This document shows, piece by piece, positions 55,475-64,000 of a DNA stretch of 64,000 nt. A model generated the notes under the pieces. The model was not told the DNA's origin. It saw only the letters and a program-made list of their open reading frames with translations, and made no database searches. The stretch is from positions 868,001-932,000 of the forward strand of contig JAWKXO010000001.1 in NCBI GenBank assembly GCA_041396985.1, written 5' to 3'. The stretch comes from Emcibacteraceae bacterium (GTDB lineage Bacteria > Pseudomonadota > Alphaproteobacteria > Sphingomonadales > Emcibacteraceae). Made by a program: the position numbers and the translations under genes. The number at the start of each line of letters is the position of its first letter. Within the stretch, counting starts at the first letter, position 1.

Positions 55475-56373
55475 TAAAAATACCCTTCTTTCTTTTTTTG
55501 CTCCATGGAGGCATCCGCATCCTTATCAATAACACGCCCTTCACGTTCCGATGTATGGGCAAGCAGCATTTCTCGAATAATCGCTTCCAGAGTATCGGCT
55601 TCGCTCTCTATTGCCCCCGTAAGAGGATAACACCCAAGGGTACGAAATCGTACTTTGCGGTGCGAAACCTCTTCGCCTTCATTTATGGGCATGCGGTCAT
55701 CATCAACCATAATGAGCTGCCCGTCACGCATGACAACTGGCCTTTCGGCGGCATAATATAGCGGAACGATGCTGATATTTTCCTGATGGATATATTGCCA
55801 GATATCCAGCTCGGTCCAGTTTGATAAGGGAAAAACGCGTATGCTTTCCCCCTTATTGATGCGGCAATTATATATATTCCAAAGCTCGGGGCGCTGATTT
55901 TTCGGGTCCCACCGATGTCCTTCGGAACGAAATGAAAAAATCCGCTCCTTGGCGCGTGATTTTTCCTCGTCCCGACGGGCACCACCAAAAGCAGCGTCAA
56001 AACCATATTTATCTAGCGCCTGTTTTAAGGCCACAGTCTTCATAATATCCGTATGGGTAGCAGAACCGTGACTGAATGGGCCTATGCCTTGCTTAACCCC
56101 ATCCTGATTAATATGAACGATAAGTTCCAGATCATGTTCCCTTACCATCCTGTCACGAAAGGTAATCATATCCTTAAATTTCCAGGTGGTATCCACATGC
56201 ATTACAGGAAACGGTAATTTTCCAGGAGCAAAAGCCTTAAGTGCCAGATGAAGCATTACCGCACTGTCTTTTCCGACACTATAAAGCATGACTGGCGATT
56301 GGGCCGTAGCCACAACTTCCCGCATTATATGAATGCTTTCGGCTTCCAAACGCTTAAGATGACTTAATGACAT
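55474..56373 (-). CDS. cysD: Sulfate adenylyltransferase small subunit
   Basis: A 299-residue ATP-sulfurylase catalytic subunit with the PP-loop SVGKDSAVMLHLALKAF, GGARRDEEKSRAKERIFSFR and the FPLSNWTELDIWQYI segment. It forms APS with CysN. First gene of the two-gene operon; the tRNA-Val gene lies upstream on the same strand. No sulfate reductase or sulfotransferase gene is visible in the window. Confidence 0.97.
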   Translation of the reverse strand: MSLSHLKRLEAESIHIMREVVATAQSPVMLYSVGKDSAVMLHLALKAFAPGKLPFPVMHVDTTWKFKDMITFRDRMVREHDLELIVHINQDGVKQGIGPFSHGSATHTDIMKTVALKQALDKYGFDAAFGGARRDEEKSRAKERIFSFRSEGHRWDPKNQRPELWNIYNCRINKGESIRVFPLSNWTELDIWQYIHQENISIVPLYYAAERPVVMRDGQLIMVDDDRMPINEGEEVSHRKVRFRTLGCYPLTGAIESEADTLEAIIREMLLAHTSEREGRVIDKDADASMEQKKKEGYF

Positions 56374-56449
56374 TTAAATATTCTCTCAATATTTCAGAAC
56401 TCTAATCCATAAGGCCAAATATTGTAAGAAGTATTTTTAATCTATTTGA

Positions 56450-56524
<75 letters not shown>

Positions 56525-56658
56525 TGATGGGTGTGGAAAGGGTTTTATACCCAATTTACATAAAGAAGCAAGTCCAAAGATCGACATTTTGCCTTATTTT
56601 AATCGTAGAACATTTATCAGGAGTTTGATACTCTATATTAAATTAAAGGATGGATATC

Positions 56659-57264
56659 ATGATTAAGAATCTAAAAACCACAATCATTCTTGCCAGTACC
56701 CTGCTTCTTTGCGCCTGCTCATCCGGCATAAAAAATAATGTGACCCGTTTTCATCATCTGCCACCCGTGACCGGACAAACCATTGAAGTGATATCCATTG
56801 ACCCCACCTTGCAGCAAAGCATTGAATTTCGCGCATATGCACAGTTGATCGGAAGTAAACTGGGAAATGTGGGTTTCCACCCGCCTGAAAATGGCGCCAG
56901 CCAGTATATTGCCGAGATTGGCTATGGTATCGGCCCCATCGGCAATACTGTAATTGACAATGATAATTCAGGTGTGTCCTTTGGCATGGGAGTGGGAAGC
57001 GGCGGCCGCCGAAGCAGCACTTCATTGGGGCTTGGTATTTCAACTTCATTCGGTTCATCTGAACCGGTTGTCCCTTATGTAAGCCGTCTGACCATGAATA
57101 TTATTGATCTGAGTACCGGACAGCGGTTATATGAAGGCCATGTCGAAAGCATTAACAAAAATCCAAATTTAGCGCAGATAATGCCTTATATGGTTGATGC
57201 TCTTTTTCAGAATTTTCCAGGTGAAAGCGGAAAAACAGAAACCATTAAAATCAATACCAACTAA
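56659..57264 (+). CDS. DUF4136-type lipoprotein
   Basis: A 201-residue lipoprotein. The signal peptide ends in a lipobox LCAC with the lipidated Cys at residue 20. The body has FEFRAYAQLIG-type start (SIEFRAYAQLIGSKL), a Gly/Ser-rich middle (SFGMGVGSGGRRSSTSLGLG) and a strand SRLTMNIIDLSTGQRLYEGHVES, as in DUF4136 proteins of unknown role. I take the ATG at 56659, which has AAGGA 9 bases away; the ATG at 56650 is too close to it. Confidence 0.85.
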   Translation: MIKNLKTTIILASTLLLCACSSGIKNNVTRFHHLPPVTGQTIEVISIDPTLQQSIEFRAYAQLIGSKLGNVGFHPPENGASQYIAEIGYGIGPIGNTVIDNDNSGVSFGMGVGSGGRRSSTSLGLGISTSFGSSEPVVPYVSRLTMNIIDLSTGQRLYEGHVESINKNPNLAQIMPYMVDALFQNFPGESGKTETIKINTN

Positions 57265-57284
57265 GAATATATTTTGAGAAATTT

Positions 57285-57920
57285 ATGATCTCCACTAAAA
57301 AAATACCGGATACCTGTGACCGGCTTCCGGCAAGCCATCCTTCCGAAGAAACACTTGATCTGCTGATGCTGCGACGCTCTTTAACTGTCAAGGATATGAC
57401 TGATCCTGGCCCTAGTGAGGAGCAACTTAATCAGATCCTTACCATTGGTGCGAGAGTTCCCGATCATAAAAAACAGGCCCCCTGGCGGTTTTTGACCTTT
57501 GAAGGTGAGGCAAGGTCAAAAATTGGCAAAATTTTGCGACAGATATTTGAAAAAAATAATCCCGGTACAGACCCTGATCTTCTTACATTCGAAGAAATGC
57601 GTTTTCTAAGGGCCCCTCTTATCATTGCCGTCATTTCAAAAGCAACACCGGAAAATCCTAAAGTGCCGGAATGGGAGCAAATTCTGTCTGCCGGGGCCGT
57701 TTGCCAAAATATTCTGCTGGCCGCCAATGCCATGGGATATGCCGGACAATGGCTGTCGGAATGGTATGCCTATGATCCAGAAATTTTAAAAATTCTCAAG
57801 CTATCGAAAGAAGAACGAATTGCAGGGTTTATCTATATCGGCAGCACCGATAAGGAACCAACTGAACGGAGCCGCCCGGAACTACATACAATTGTTGAAA
57901 AATGGATCCCGGAAAATTAG
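57285..57920 (+). CDS. Nitroreductase-family protein
   Basis: A 211-residue FMN-dependent nitroreductase. It has LLMLRRSLTVKDM with the FMN-contact Arg-Arg-Ser, APWRFLTFEG, LLAANAMGYAGQWLSEW and a final GFIYIGSTDKEPTERSRP, as in YdjA-like nitroreductases. Substrate unknown. It follows the lipoprotein by 20 bases and overlaps the convergent PAS gene by 4 bases. Confidence 0.92.
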   Translation: MISTKKIPDTCDRLPASHPSEETLDLLMLRRSLTVKDMTDPGPSEEQLNQILTIGARVPDHKKQAPWRFLTFEGEARSKIGKILRQIFEKNNPGTDPDLLTFEEMRFLRAPLIIAVISKATPENPKVPEWEQILSAGAVCQNILLAANAMGYAGQWLSEWYAYDPEILKILKLSKEERIAGFIYIGSTDKEPTERSRPELHTIVEKWIPEN

Positions 57921-58372
57921 TAGAAATGGTGTGATACAAGAAGCTTATCAACATTTTCACCATCTTCAGACAATGGCAGGACAATAAATGATGTGCTGAT
58001 ATAATTTTTATTTATATTGGCTAGATTTTTGATGCCATAATATGGCTTTTTATGTTGCACGCTCCATAAAAGTCTCTTTACAGCCTGACTATGCTGCTCA
58101 TAATCATTCATTATTTTTCCTGTAAGCTCACCATAATATTTAACGCAGGCCGTACCGATCAGTCGAAAGGAAAAGGTTTCTTTTTCCTTATCAAAATCAA
58201 GTAACATCAAAGTCGGCAGATTTTTTTTAAGATCTTCCACTTTTATTTCGGAACGTTTCGGCATTAATCTACCCCGTTTCAAATTTTGCCAGTACTTAAA
58301 AAGCTCAAATTGATAGGGAGCCGTGAAATCACTCTCGTAAAAATCAAACAATATTTTGATTTCATCATCCAT
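57917..58372 (-). CDS. PAS_5-type PAS domain protein
   Basis: A 151-residue soluble protein of the alphaproteobacterial PAS_5 group: YWQNLKRGRLMPKRSEIKVEDLKKNLPTLMLLD, FRLIGTACVKYYGELTGK and a closing TSFIVLPLSEDG-type strand. Single PAS domain and no effector domain, so it probably binds a ligand or a partner protein; role unknown. Confidence 0.85.
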   Translation of the reverse strand: MDDEIKILFDFYESDFTAPYQFELFKYWQNLKRGRLMPKRSEIKVEDLKKNLPTLMLLDFDKEKETFSFRLIGTACVKYYGELTGKIMNDYEQHSQAVKRLLWSVQHKKPYYGIKNLANINKNYISTSFIVLPLSEDGENVDKLLVSHHFY

Positions 58373-58449
58373 TTTAAATAAGTCCGGCTTATATATTAGA
58401 AGATGCTATTATAACCATGGGTTCAATGGATTTACAACAAAGAAGATTT

Positions 58450-60039
58450 TTATATAAGTTGTTCTTTTGTCTTTAAAAATCTTAAATCAGGATTATCCTC
58501 AATGGCTTTATCCAGGCGCCACGCGTTACGAGCAAGAAAAACCGGGGAACCATTATGATCTTCTGCCATATTTGCCTTGTTGCTATCGATAAATTTTTTA
58601 AGCTTGAACGGGTCGTCACTTTCAACCCATCGGGCAGTATAAAGCGATGTCGTTTCAAACCGGCAGGGAACATCATATTCAGTACGGATGCGGTCAGCCA
58701 TCACTTCAAACTGAAGAATACCTACCACACCAACATACCATTCTGACCCGATTACAGGTTTAAAAACCCTTGCCGCACCTTCTTCTGCCAGTTGATAAAG
58801 GGCACGTGCCAGATGCTTTGCTTTCATTGGATCTTCAGCACGCACTGTCTGAATATGCTCTGGTGCAAAGCTTGGAATGCCGGTAAATTTTAAATTCTCA
58901 CCTTCGGTTAGGCTGTCGCCGATCCGTAAATTTCCGTGGTTCGGTATTCCGATGATGTCACCGGGCCATGCCTCTTCTGCAAGCTCCCTGTCCTGGGCGA
59001 GGAATAAAACCGGGTTATGAAGGTTCATGGTCTTGCCATCGCGCACATGTTTGAGCTTCATTCCCCGTTTGAATTTACCGGAAACAAGTCTGAAAAATGC
59101 AATGCGGTCACGATGCTTCGGGTCCATGTTGGCTTGAATTTTGAAAACAAATCCACTGACTTTTGGCTCATGCGCATCCACTGTGCGCAAATCCGTTGTA
59201 TAGTTACCTGGCATTGGCGCATAATCAGTCAATCCATTCAGAAGTTCCTTAACACCAAATGTATTAATAGCAGAGCCAAAATAAACTGGGGTCAACGTCC
59301 CTTCTAAATAAGCCTTCTGATCAAATGCAGGGCATAATTCTCTGACCATTTCAATATCATCACGCAGTTTTGATACGAGGTTTTCAGGTAAAAGCTGATC
59401 AAGTTTCGGATCGTTAATCCCCTGACAGACCACACCGGCATCCGGAATGTCTCCCTTGCTTCTTTCAATCAGGATCAGGCGATCATTGATCAGATCATAA
59501 CACCCTTTAAAATCACGGCCCATGCCGATGGGCCAGGTTGCCGGTGCGACATCAAGTGCCAGCTTATCGGCCAAATCATCCAGAAGCTCAAAAGGGTTTA
59601 ATGCCTCACGGTCCATTTTATTAAAGAAAGAAATAACCGGCATATCGCGCAGCCGGCAAACTTCAAATAATTTTTTTGTCTGACCTTCAACGCCCTTTGC
59701 TGAATCAAGCACCATGACGGCACTGTCTACCGCCGTGAGCACCCGGTACGTATCTTCCGAAAAATCTTCGTGGCCCGGTGTATCGAGCAAATTGAACATC
59801 CTCTTTTCATATTCAAACGACATTACGGATGAGGCAACCGAAATTCCCCTCTCCTGCTCAACTTTCATCCAGTCGGAACGGGCCCGGCGCCGGTCACCAC
59901 GCGCTTTTACCTCACCTGCCATTTGAATTGCGCCACCAAATAACAGCAGTTTTTCTGTCAATGTGGTTTTTCCGGCATCCGGGTGGGCGATAATCGCAAA
60001 AGTTCTGCGGCGGTTTACTTCTTTGTCCAGGGACGACAT
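58450..60039 (-). CDS. prfC: Peptide chain release factor 3
   Basis: A 529-residue translational GTPase that recycles RF1 and RF2 after termination. G-motifs: AHPDAGKTTLTEKLLLFGG, DTPGHEDFSEDT and NKMDREA; then the RF3-specific QELAEEAWPGDIIG-like region (AQDRELAEEAWPGDIIGIPNHG) and the C-terminal domain. I use the ATG at 60039; a TTG four codons earlier gives the longer form. A terminator separates it from the upstream Sel1 gene. Confidence 0.96.
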   Translation of the reverse strand: MSSLDKEVNRRRTFAIIAHPDAGKTTLTEKLLLFGGAIQMAGEVKARGDRRRARSDWMKVEQERGISVASSVMSFEYEKRMFNLLDTPGHEDFSEDTYRVLTAVDSAVMVLDSAKGVEGQTKKLFEVCRLRDMPVISFFNKMDREALNPFELLDDLADKLALDVAPATWPIGMGRDFKGCYDLINDRLILIERSKGDIPDAGVVCQGINDPKLDQLLPENLVSKLRDDIEMVRELCPAFDQKAYLEGTLTPVYFGSAINTFGVKELLNGLTDYAPMPGNYTTDLRTVDAHEPKVSGFVFKIQANMDPKHRDRIAFFRLVSGKFKRGMKLKHVRDGKTMNLHNPVLFLAQDRELAEEAWPGDIIGIPNHGNLRIGDSLTEGENLKFTGIPSFAPEHIQTVRAEDPMKAKHLARALYQLAEEGAARVFKPVIGSEWYVGVVGILQFEVMADRIRTEYDVPCRFETTSLYTARWVESDDPFKLKKFIDSNKANMAEDHNGSPVFLARNAWRLDKAIEDNPDLRFLKTKEQLI

Positions 60040-60050
60040 GGGTATTCTCA

Positions 60051-60091
60051 AAATTAAAAAAGCTCTTAAACTCGCCGGAATTTAAGAGCTT
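60051..60091 (-). terminator. Rho-independent terminator after the Sel1-repeat gene
   Basis: On the reverse strand AAGCTCTTAAA, a 10-base loop (TTCCGGCGAG) and TTTAAGAGCTT form a perfect 11-base-pair stem, followed by TTTTAATTTT. It starts about 30 bases after the Sel1-repeat gene stop and ends just before prfC, so the two genes are separate transcription units. Confidence 0.85.
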
Positions 60092-60122
60092 CGCCGATCA
60101 AAGTACAGCTTTATTTTTGAAA

Positions 60123-60500
60123 TTAGTCCATCCCAAACTCGCTAAGCGCCTGCGCCGCGTCCTCACGTCCGTTTTTTAAGGCTTCCATAAGCCATATCTT
60201 GGCTCTCTGAAGATTTTTATCAGTACCTTCGCCATATGCATAAAGAAGTCCGGTTACCAGCTGCGCATCTCTGAAACCGATTTTGGCAAGTGGTGTACAA
60301 ATCGCAAAGGCCACTTCAAATTCAGAACGGGAGAAAGCTTCAAGACAACGATCCTGCTTTCTTTCGAAATATTCAAAATCAACAATTTTCTGATCATCAA
60401 TGTTGGGGATCATATCGTGTGTGGATGCATTGGCCAGCGATCCAACAGTCATTAACAAACCCACTGATAAAATACTGTTTCTGATTATTGATTTTAACAT
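60123..60500 (-). CDS. Exported Sel1-repeat protein
   Basis: A 125-residue protein with a signal peptide (cut likely after ANA, near residue 25) and one to two Sel1-like helical repeats (DAQLVTGLLYAYGEGTDKNLQRAKIWLMEALKNG), with a Cys pair in the mature part (RCLEAFSR and FAICTPL) that could form a disulfide. Sel1 proteins scaffold interactions; partner unknown. The ATG at 60500 has AGGGG 8 bases away. A terminator follows. Confidence 0.85.
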   Translation of the reverse strand: MLKSIIRNSILSVGLLMTVGSLANASTHDMIPNIDDQKIVDFEYFERKQDRCLEAFSRSEFEVAFAICTPLAKIGFRDAQLVTGLLYAYGEGTDKNLQRAKIWLMEALKNGREDAAQALSEFGMD

Positions 60501-60730
60501 TAAATGCACCCCTTTTACAAAATCCATACTTGTTTACTTTTTATTAACGAACTGCTGCATTTATTAGCAATTCCCATGCCATAAACAAATTATTATTACT
60601 TATCAATAAGTTAACAATTTAACTTTTCAATCAGTGCAGTAATTTAGTCAGTAATTGTAAGGATTTCTTACAGCCACAATTCACTTGTCCTGATTTGGGA
60701 TTCAATTAAAATAATTGGATAAAAATCTTT

Positions 60731-60758
60731 TTGACATGCTTGAATGATGACATAAGAT
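60731..60758 (+). promoter_or_regulatory. Sigma-70-type promoter before the 37-residue membrane protein
   Basis: A perfect TTGACA (60731-60736), a 16-base spacer and TAAGAT (60753-60758) lie about 38 bases before the small gene. The rest of the gap from 60501 holds AT-rich DNA with no other feature I can support, though it must include the promoter of the Sel1-repeat gene. Confidence 0.6.
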
Positions 60759-60795
60759 TGCAGTAGAATGATATATATTCCATAAGGGGATTAAG

Positions 60796-60909
60796 ATGAG
60801 CAAATTCCACAGAAACAAGAAAAAACACACAAACCCCAGTGACAACAGAACACTTTTAGTGCTGGTTATTGCGGTTATTCTGCTGGTCGCGATATTGGCC
60901 ACTCTTTAA
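60796..60909 (+). CDS. 37-residue single-span membrane protein
   Basis: A short gene with a strong ribosome site (AGGGG 6 bases before ATG) and a good promoter. The product starts with a basic stretch (SKFHRNKKKHTNPSDNR, residues 2-18) and ends in one hydrophobic span (TLLVLVIAVILLVAILATL, 19-37), so it should sit in the inner membrane with its N-terminus inside. I know no family; such small proteins often bind a larger membrane complex. Converges with the DUF3047-type gene over 17 bases. Confidence 0.75.
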   Translation: MSKFHRNKKKHTNPSDNRTLLVLVIAVILLVAILATL

Positions 60910-60926
60910 ATTCTGGAAAATAAATT

Positions 60927-61658
60927 TTATTGAACCACTTTCGCATTGGCCCGGATATCAGAAAAATAAGCAACGGTCTGCCCGCCTGTTGCATCCGTAT
61001 CACAGAATAAGCCGATATCTGTCAGCCTGACACCGGTTGAAGGCCCCCATAAATGTTCATAAAGAGCGACCAGATCAACATTTTCATGAAACCACCTGCC
61101 AATATTTTCATCACCACCGTTTGCCACATAATGGGGGAAGGATGACCCTTTTATATATTTCCAGTCGCCCCGCTTTACCTCACGATTGCCCCAGATAATT
61201 TCCATGCGATGTTTTTCACCGTTTGGTGCTTCAAAACTTAAAAAAAGTCTTGCCGGCTGGTCATCCCCTTCCTCGGTAAGTTCACTGATGTCACTATTGA
61301 TCCCTTTTTCAACCATCCAGTCCCAACCTAGTTCAGGATACTGATCCAGATTGAAATCAACATATCGAAAAAGCATGGAAGCACTATTATCCGTGGCCAG
61401 TCTGATTGATGGATGGCCGTCCTTGGTTACAAAGGAAATATCCATAGGGGAGACAAACCAGAAAGTTCTGTGATACCAGCCTTCGGCAAGCGGTTTTAGC
61501 GAAACTGGATTGCTGAAATCCATTATTGATACGGAAGGTGAGCCATCCGGAGTGAGTATATTACTCCGTTCCTGCTGACCACAACCTGAAAACATCAATA
61601 GTGGAAATAAAAGAAACAGAAATTTTCTGATTTTCATCCATTTCCACAAGCTTCTCAT
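60927..61658 (-). CDS. DUF3047-like lipoprotein
   Basis: A 243-residue exported protein with a lipobox (FSGC, Cys at about residue 26). The mature part has two beta-sandwich-like stretches: LATDNSASMLFRYVDFNLDQYPELGWDWMVE, then ARLFLSFEAP and GDWKYIKGSSF, and ends with TDIGLFCDTDATGGQTVAYFSDIRA, as in DUF3047 proteins of unknown function. It starts 1 base after the ppdK stop, so it is probably in the ppdK operon. Start at residue 1 or 8 is open. Confidence 0.8.
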   Translation of the reverse strand: MRSLWKWMKIRKFLFLLFPLLMFSGCGQQERSNILTPDGSPSVSIMDFSNPVSLKPLAEGWYHRTFWFVSPMDISFVTKDGHPSIRLATDNSASMLFRYVDFNLDQYPELGWDWMVEKGINSDISELTEEGDDQPARLFLSFEAPNGEKHRMEIIWGNREVKRGDWKYIKGSSFPHYVANGGDENIGRWFHENVDLVALYEHLWGPSTGVRLTDIGLFCDTDATGGQTVAYFSDIRANAKVVQ

Positions 61659-61659
61659 A

Positions 61660-64000
61660 TCATCCCTGCTTTAATGCGGCCTGTGCTGCGGCCAATCTTG
61701 CTATAGGAACACGGTAAGGCGAACAGGATACATAGTCAAGACCAGTATTATGGCAGAATTCAACCGATGCCGGATCACCGCCATGTTCACCGCAGATGCC
61801 GACTTTAAGATCCGCCCTTGTGGCTCGACCACGTTCAACGCCGATTTTCACCAACTCTCCAACCCCTTCCTGGTCAAGACTGACGAAAGGATCCTGATCA
61901 TAAATATCCGCTTTTAGATAATCATCAAGGAAATGACCACTGTCATCCCGGCTGATACCAAATGTGGTCTGGGTCAGGTCATTTGTACCAAAGCTGAAGA
62001 AGTCCGCAACATTGGCAATATCCCCGGCGCGTAGGGCAGCACGAGGTAGCTCAATCATAGTCCCAACAAGATATTCAAGCTTCTCCCCGGACTGTGCAAT
62101 TATATCGTCAGCGGTTTTACAAATCAGCTTGCGGAGGATTTCAAGTTCCTTGCGGGTTCCAACAAGTGGCACCATAATTTCCGGAATTACGGCTTCGCCA
62201 AGAGTTTTGGAAACTTCAATCGCCGCCTCAATAATAGCCCGCGCCTGCATTTCATAAATTTCAGGGAAGGATATACCAAGACGGCACCCCCGGTGTCCAA
62301 GCATTGGATTAAATTCATGAAGCTCTTCCGCGCGACGTTTAAGGAAACTGATGTCAACATTCATGGCTTCCGCAACATTTCGGAAATCTTCATCTTCGTG
62401 AGGAAGGAATTCATGAAGCGGCGGGTCAAGAAGACGTACGGTTACCGGAAGCCCTTTCATAATTGTAAAGAGCTCAATAAAGTCCTGCTTTTGTACAGGC
62501 AGAAGTTTTTCGAGAGCGGAACGGCGCCCTTCTTCGCTGTTTGACATAATCATTTGACGCACATTCACAATACGGTCAGCGTCAAAGAACATATGCTCGG
62601 TCCGGCAAAGGCCGATTCCTTCTGCGCCGAATTCACGCGCAGCTGTGGCATCAAGCGGTGTCTCCGCATTGGTGCGGACTTTTAATTTACGTTTGCCGTC
62701 CGCCCAACCCATAAGCTCGGCAAAATGACCCCCCAGTTGTGGTTTTATTGTTGCAACTTCACCGGCCATTACTTCGCCATTACCGCCATCGATTGTGATA
62801 ATGTCATGTCGATTAATAGTCCGGCCGTTTACAGTAATGGTCCCTTCAGCCATATCAATATAAAGGGCACCAGCGCCCGACACGCAGGGGCGACCCATGC
62901 CACGGGCAACCACAGCCGCATGTGACGTCATGCCACCACGGCTTGTCAGAATACCTTTTGCCGCGTGCATTCCGTGAATGTCTTCCGGGCTTGTTTCAAT
63001 ACGAACCAGAATGACATCTTTTCCTTCTTTAGCCAGTTTTTCCGCCTCATCGGCACTAAAGACCACGATACCGCTGGCCGCACCGGGTGATGCCGGCAGA
63101 CCTTTGGTCAGAACATCACGGTGGGCTTTCGGGTCCAGCGTCGGATGAAGCAGCTGATCAAGTGCTGCAGGGTCCACCCGCATCAAGGCTTCTTCCTTGG
63201 TGATAATATTGTCATGAACCATTTCAACAGCGATTTTCAGTGCAGCAGGTGCTGTTCTCTTACCGCTTCTGGTTTGCAGTATCCATAATTTACCCTGCTG
63301 AACGGTAAATTCAATATCCTGCATATCCCGGTAATGGGATTCCAGCTTTTGAAAGACATCAGCAAGGTCATTATAAACAGTTTCCATGCTTTCTTCCATA
63401 GATGGCATATCCGAGCCTGCCGCAATACGGCTATCTTTGGTCAGGTTTTGTGGTGTTCTGATCCCGGCAACGACATCTTCGCCTTGCGCATTGATCAGAT
63501 ATTCACCGTAATAGGCATTTTCACCCGTTGATGGATCACGGGTAAAGGCAACCCCGGTTGCACAATCATCGCCCATATTACCAAAAACCATTGACTGGAC
63601 GTTAACAGCTGTCCCCCAGGTATGTGGAATATTATGAAGGCGACGATATACCATTGCCCGTTCAATCATCCATGACCCGAACACGGCATCTATGGCACCC
63701 CAAAGCTGTTCATTCACATCCTGCGGGAATGGGCGGCCCAGTTCCTGTTCCGCTTTTTTCTTAAATGCCTGTGCCAGCTCTTTCCAGTCTGCTGCCCCTA
63801 GCTCTGTATCAAGAATATAACCGTTTTCTTCTTTATGAATTTCAAGTAGTTCTTCAAACAGATAATGTTCAACACCCAGAACCACATCTGAATACATCTG
63901 AATGAACCGGCGGTAACTGTCATAGGCAAATCGCTCATCACCGCTTTTGCGGGCCAGCGCCTCAACCGTTTTATCATTAAGACCAAGGTTAAGAACCGTA
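61660..64000 (-). CDS. ppdK: Pyruvate, phosphate dikinase, partial (5' end outside window)
   Basis: The frame is open to the window edge, giving about 780 residues of a roughly 880-residue enzyme. Read from the edge it starts TVLNLGLNDKTVEALA, the usual stretch near residue 100, and contains the nucleotide domain (GEYLINAQGEDVVAGIRTPQ), the phosphohistidine loop GGMTSHAAVVARGMGRPCVSG, and the PEP/pyruvate TIM barrel ending with GICGEHGGDPASVEFCHNTGLDYVSCSPYRVP. It interconverts pyruvate, ATP and phosphate with PEP, AMP and pyrophosphate. Only the extreme N-terminus is missing. Confidence 0.96.
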   Translation of the reverse strand, partial: TVLNLGLNDKTVEALARKSGDERFAYDSYRRFIQMYSDVVLGVEHYLFEELLEIHKEENGYILDTELGAADWKELAQAFKKKAEQELGRPFPQDVNEQLWGAIDAVFGSWMIERAMVYRRLHNIPHTWGTAVNVQSMVFGNMGDDCATGVAFTRDPSTGENAYYGEYLINAQGEDVVAGIRTPQNLTKDSRIAAGSDMPSMEESMETVYNDLADVFQKLESHYRDMQDIEFTVQQGKLWILQTRSGKRTAPAALKIAVEMVHDNIITKEEALMRVDPAALDQLLHPTLDPKAHRDVLTKGLPASPGAASGIVVFSADEAEKLAKEGKDVILVRIETSPEDIHGMHAAKGILTSRGGMTSHAAVVARGMGRPCVSGAGALYIDMAEGTITVNGRTINRHDIITIDGGNGEVMAGEVATIKPQLGGHFAELMGWADGKRKLKVRTNAETPLDATAAREFGAEGIGLCRTEHMFFDADRIVNVRQMIMSNSEEGRRSALEKLLPVQKQDFIELFTIMKGLPVTVRLLDPPLHEFLPHEDEDFRNVAEAMNVDISFLKRRAEELHEFNPMLGHRGCRLGISFPEIYEMQARAIIEAAIEVSKTLGEAVIPEIMVPLVGTRKELEILRKLICKTADDIIAQSGEKLEYLVGTMIELPRAALRAGDIANVADFFSFGTNDLTQTTFGISRDDSGHFLDDYLKADIYDQDPFVSLDQEGVGELVKIGVERGRATRADLKVGICGEHGGDPASVEFCHNTGLDYVSCSPYRVPIARLAAAQAALKQG

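Noticed and set aside
60702..60902. 66-residue reading frame antisense to the small membrane protein
   Set aside because: It runs opposite to a gene with a consensus promoter and ribosome site, and lacks its own start signals.

Overview
The window looks like a chromosomal stretch from an alphaproteobacterium of moderate to low GC. Pointers are the metZ-apaG pair next to folE, a cysN-cysC fusion with cysD, an mreB-mreC-mreD-mrdA-rodA operon, a short YgfZ, a PAS_5-type protein and a PhoQ-like kinase whose visible half matches an alphaproteobacterial type. A marine Emcibacter/Kordiimonas-like relative is my guess from general feel only. No phage, insertion sequence, CRISPR array or rRNA was seen; there is one tRNA (Val-GAC).

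Left flank (1-26.9 kb). A PepSY protein, an OmpR-type regulator and a truncated sensor kinase form a reverse-strand operon. Next come a ferredoxin-NADP reductase, two large VanZ-like membrane proteins whose genes converge and overlap, an MscS channel, a dihydroorotase-like protein that has lost most metal ligands, ygfZ and tag. Then come the rod-shape operon and leuA, preceded by a leucine-rich leader peptide that reads as an attenuator. After these lie argE, folE-apaG, metZ, a radical SAM protein of unknown role, an M20-like exported protein lacking metal ligands, a DUF1272 protein, and a dienoyl-CoA reductase/enoyl-CoA hydratase pair.

Central locus (26.9-53.5 kb). This visibly more AT-rich block lies almost wholly on the reverse strand and is a surface polysaccharide locus. 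It opens with a Wzi-type outer-membrane protein and a tightly coupled operon for an activated legionaminic-acid-type nonulosonate: legB, legC, legG, legI, a NeuD-like acetyltransferase, ptmE, a MocA oxidoreductase, legF and ptmA. Further along are two more MocA oxidoreductases, an acyltransferase-3, an SGNH protein, a large putative glycosyltransferase, a Wzy-like and a Wzx-like protein and a Wzz-like protein. The locus ends with AsnB, a frameshifted beta-propeller protein, an unknown protein, a sugar formyltransferase-like protein, a heparinase II/III-like protein and a group 4 glycosyltransferase. Together they suggest a Wzx/Wzy-type capsule or O-antigen carrying nonulosonate and possibly amidated, formylated and acylated sugars. 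No initiating transferase, Wza or Wzc kinase is in the window.

Right flank (53.5-64 kb). Sulfate activation (cysD, cysNC), tRNA-Val, a DUF4136-type lipoprotein, a nitroreductase, a PAS_5 protein, prfC, a Sel1-repeat protein separated from prfC by a clear terminator, a 37-residue single-span membrane protein with its own promoter, a DUF3047-type lipoprotein, and pyruvate phosphate dikinase cut by the window edge.
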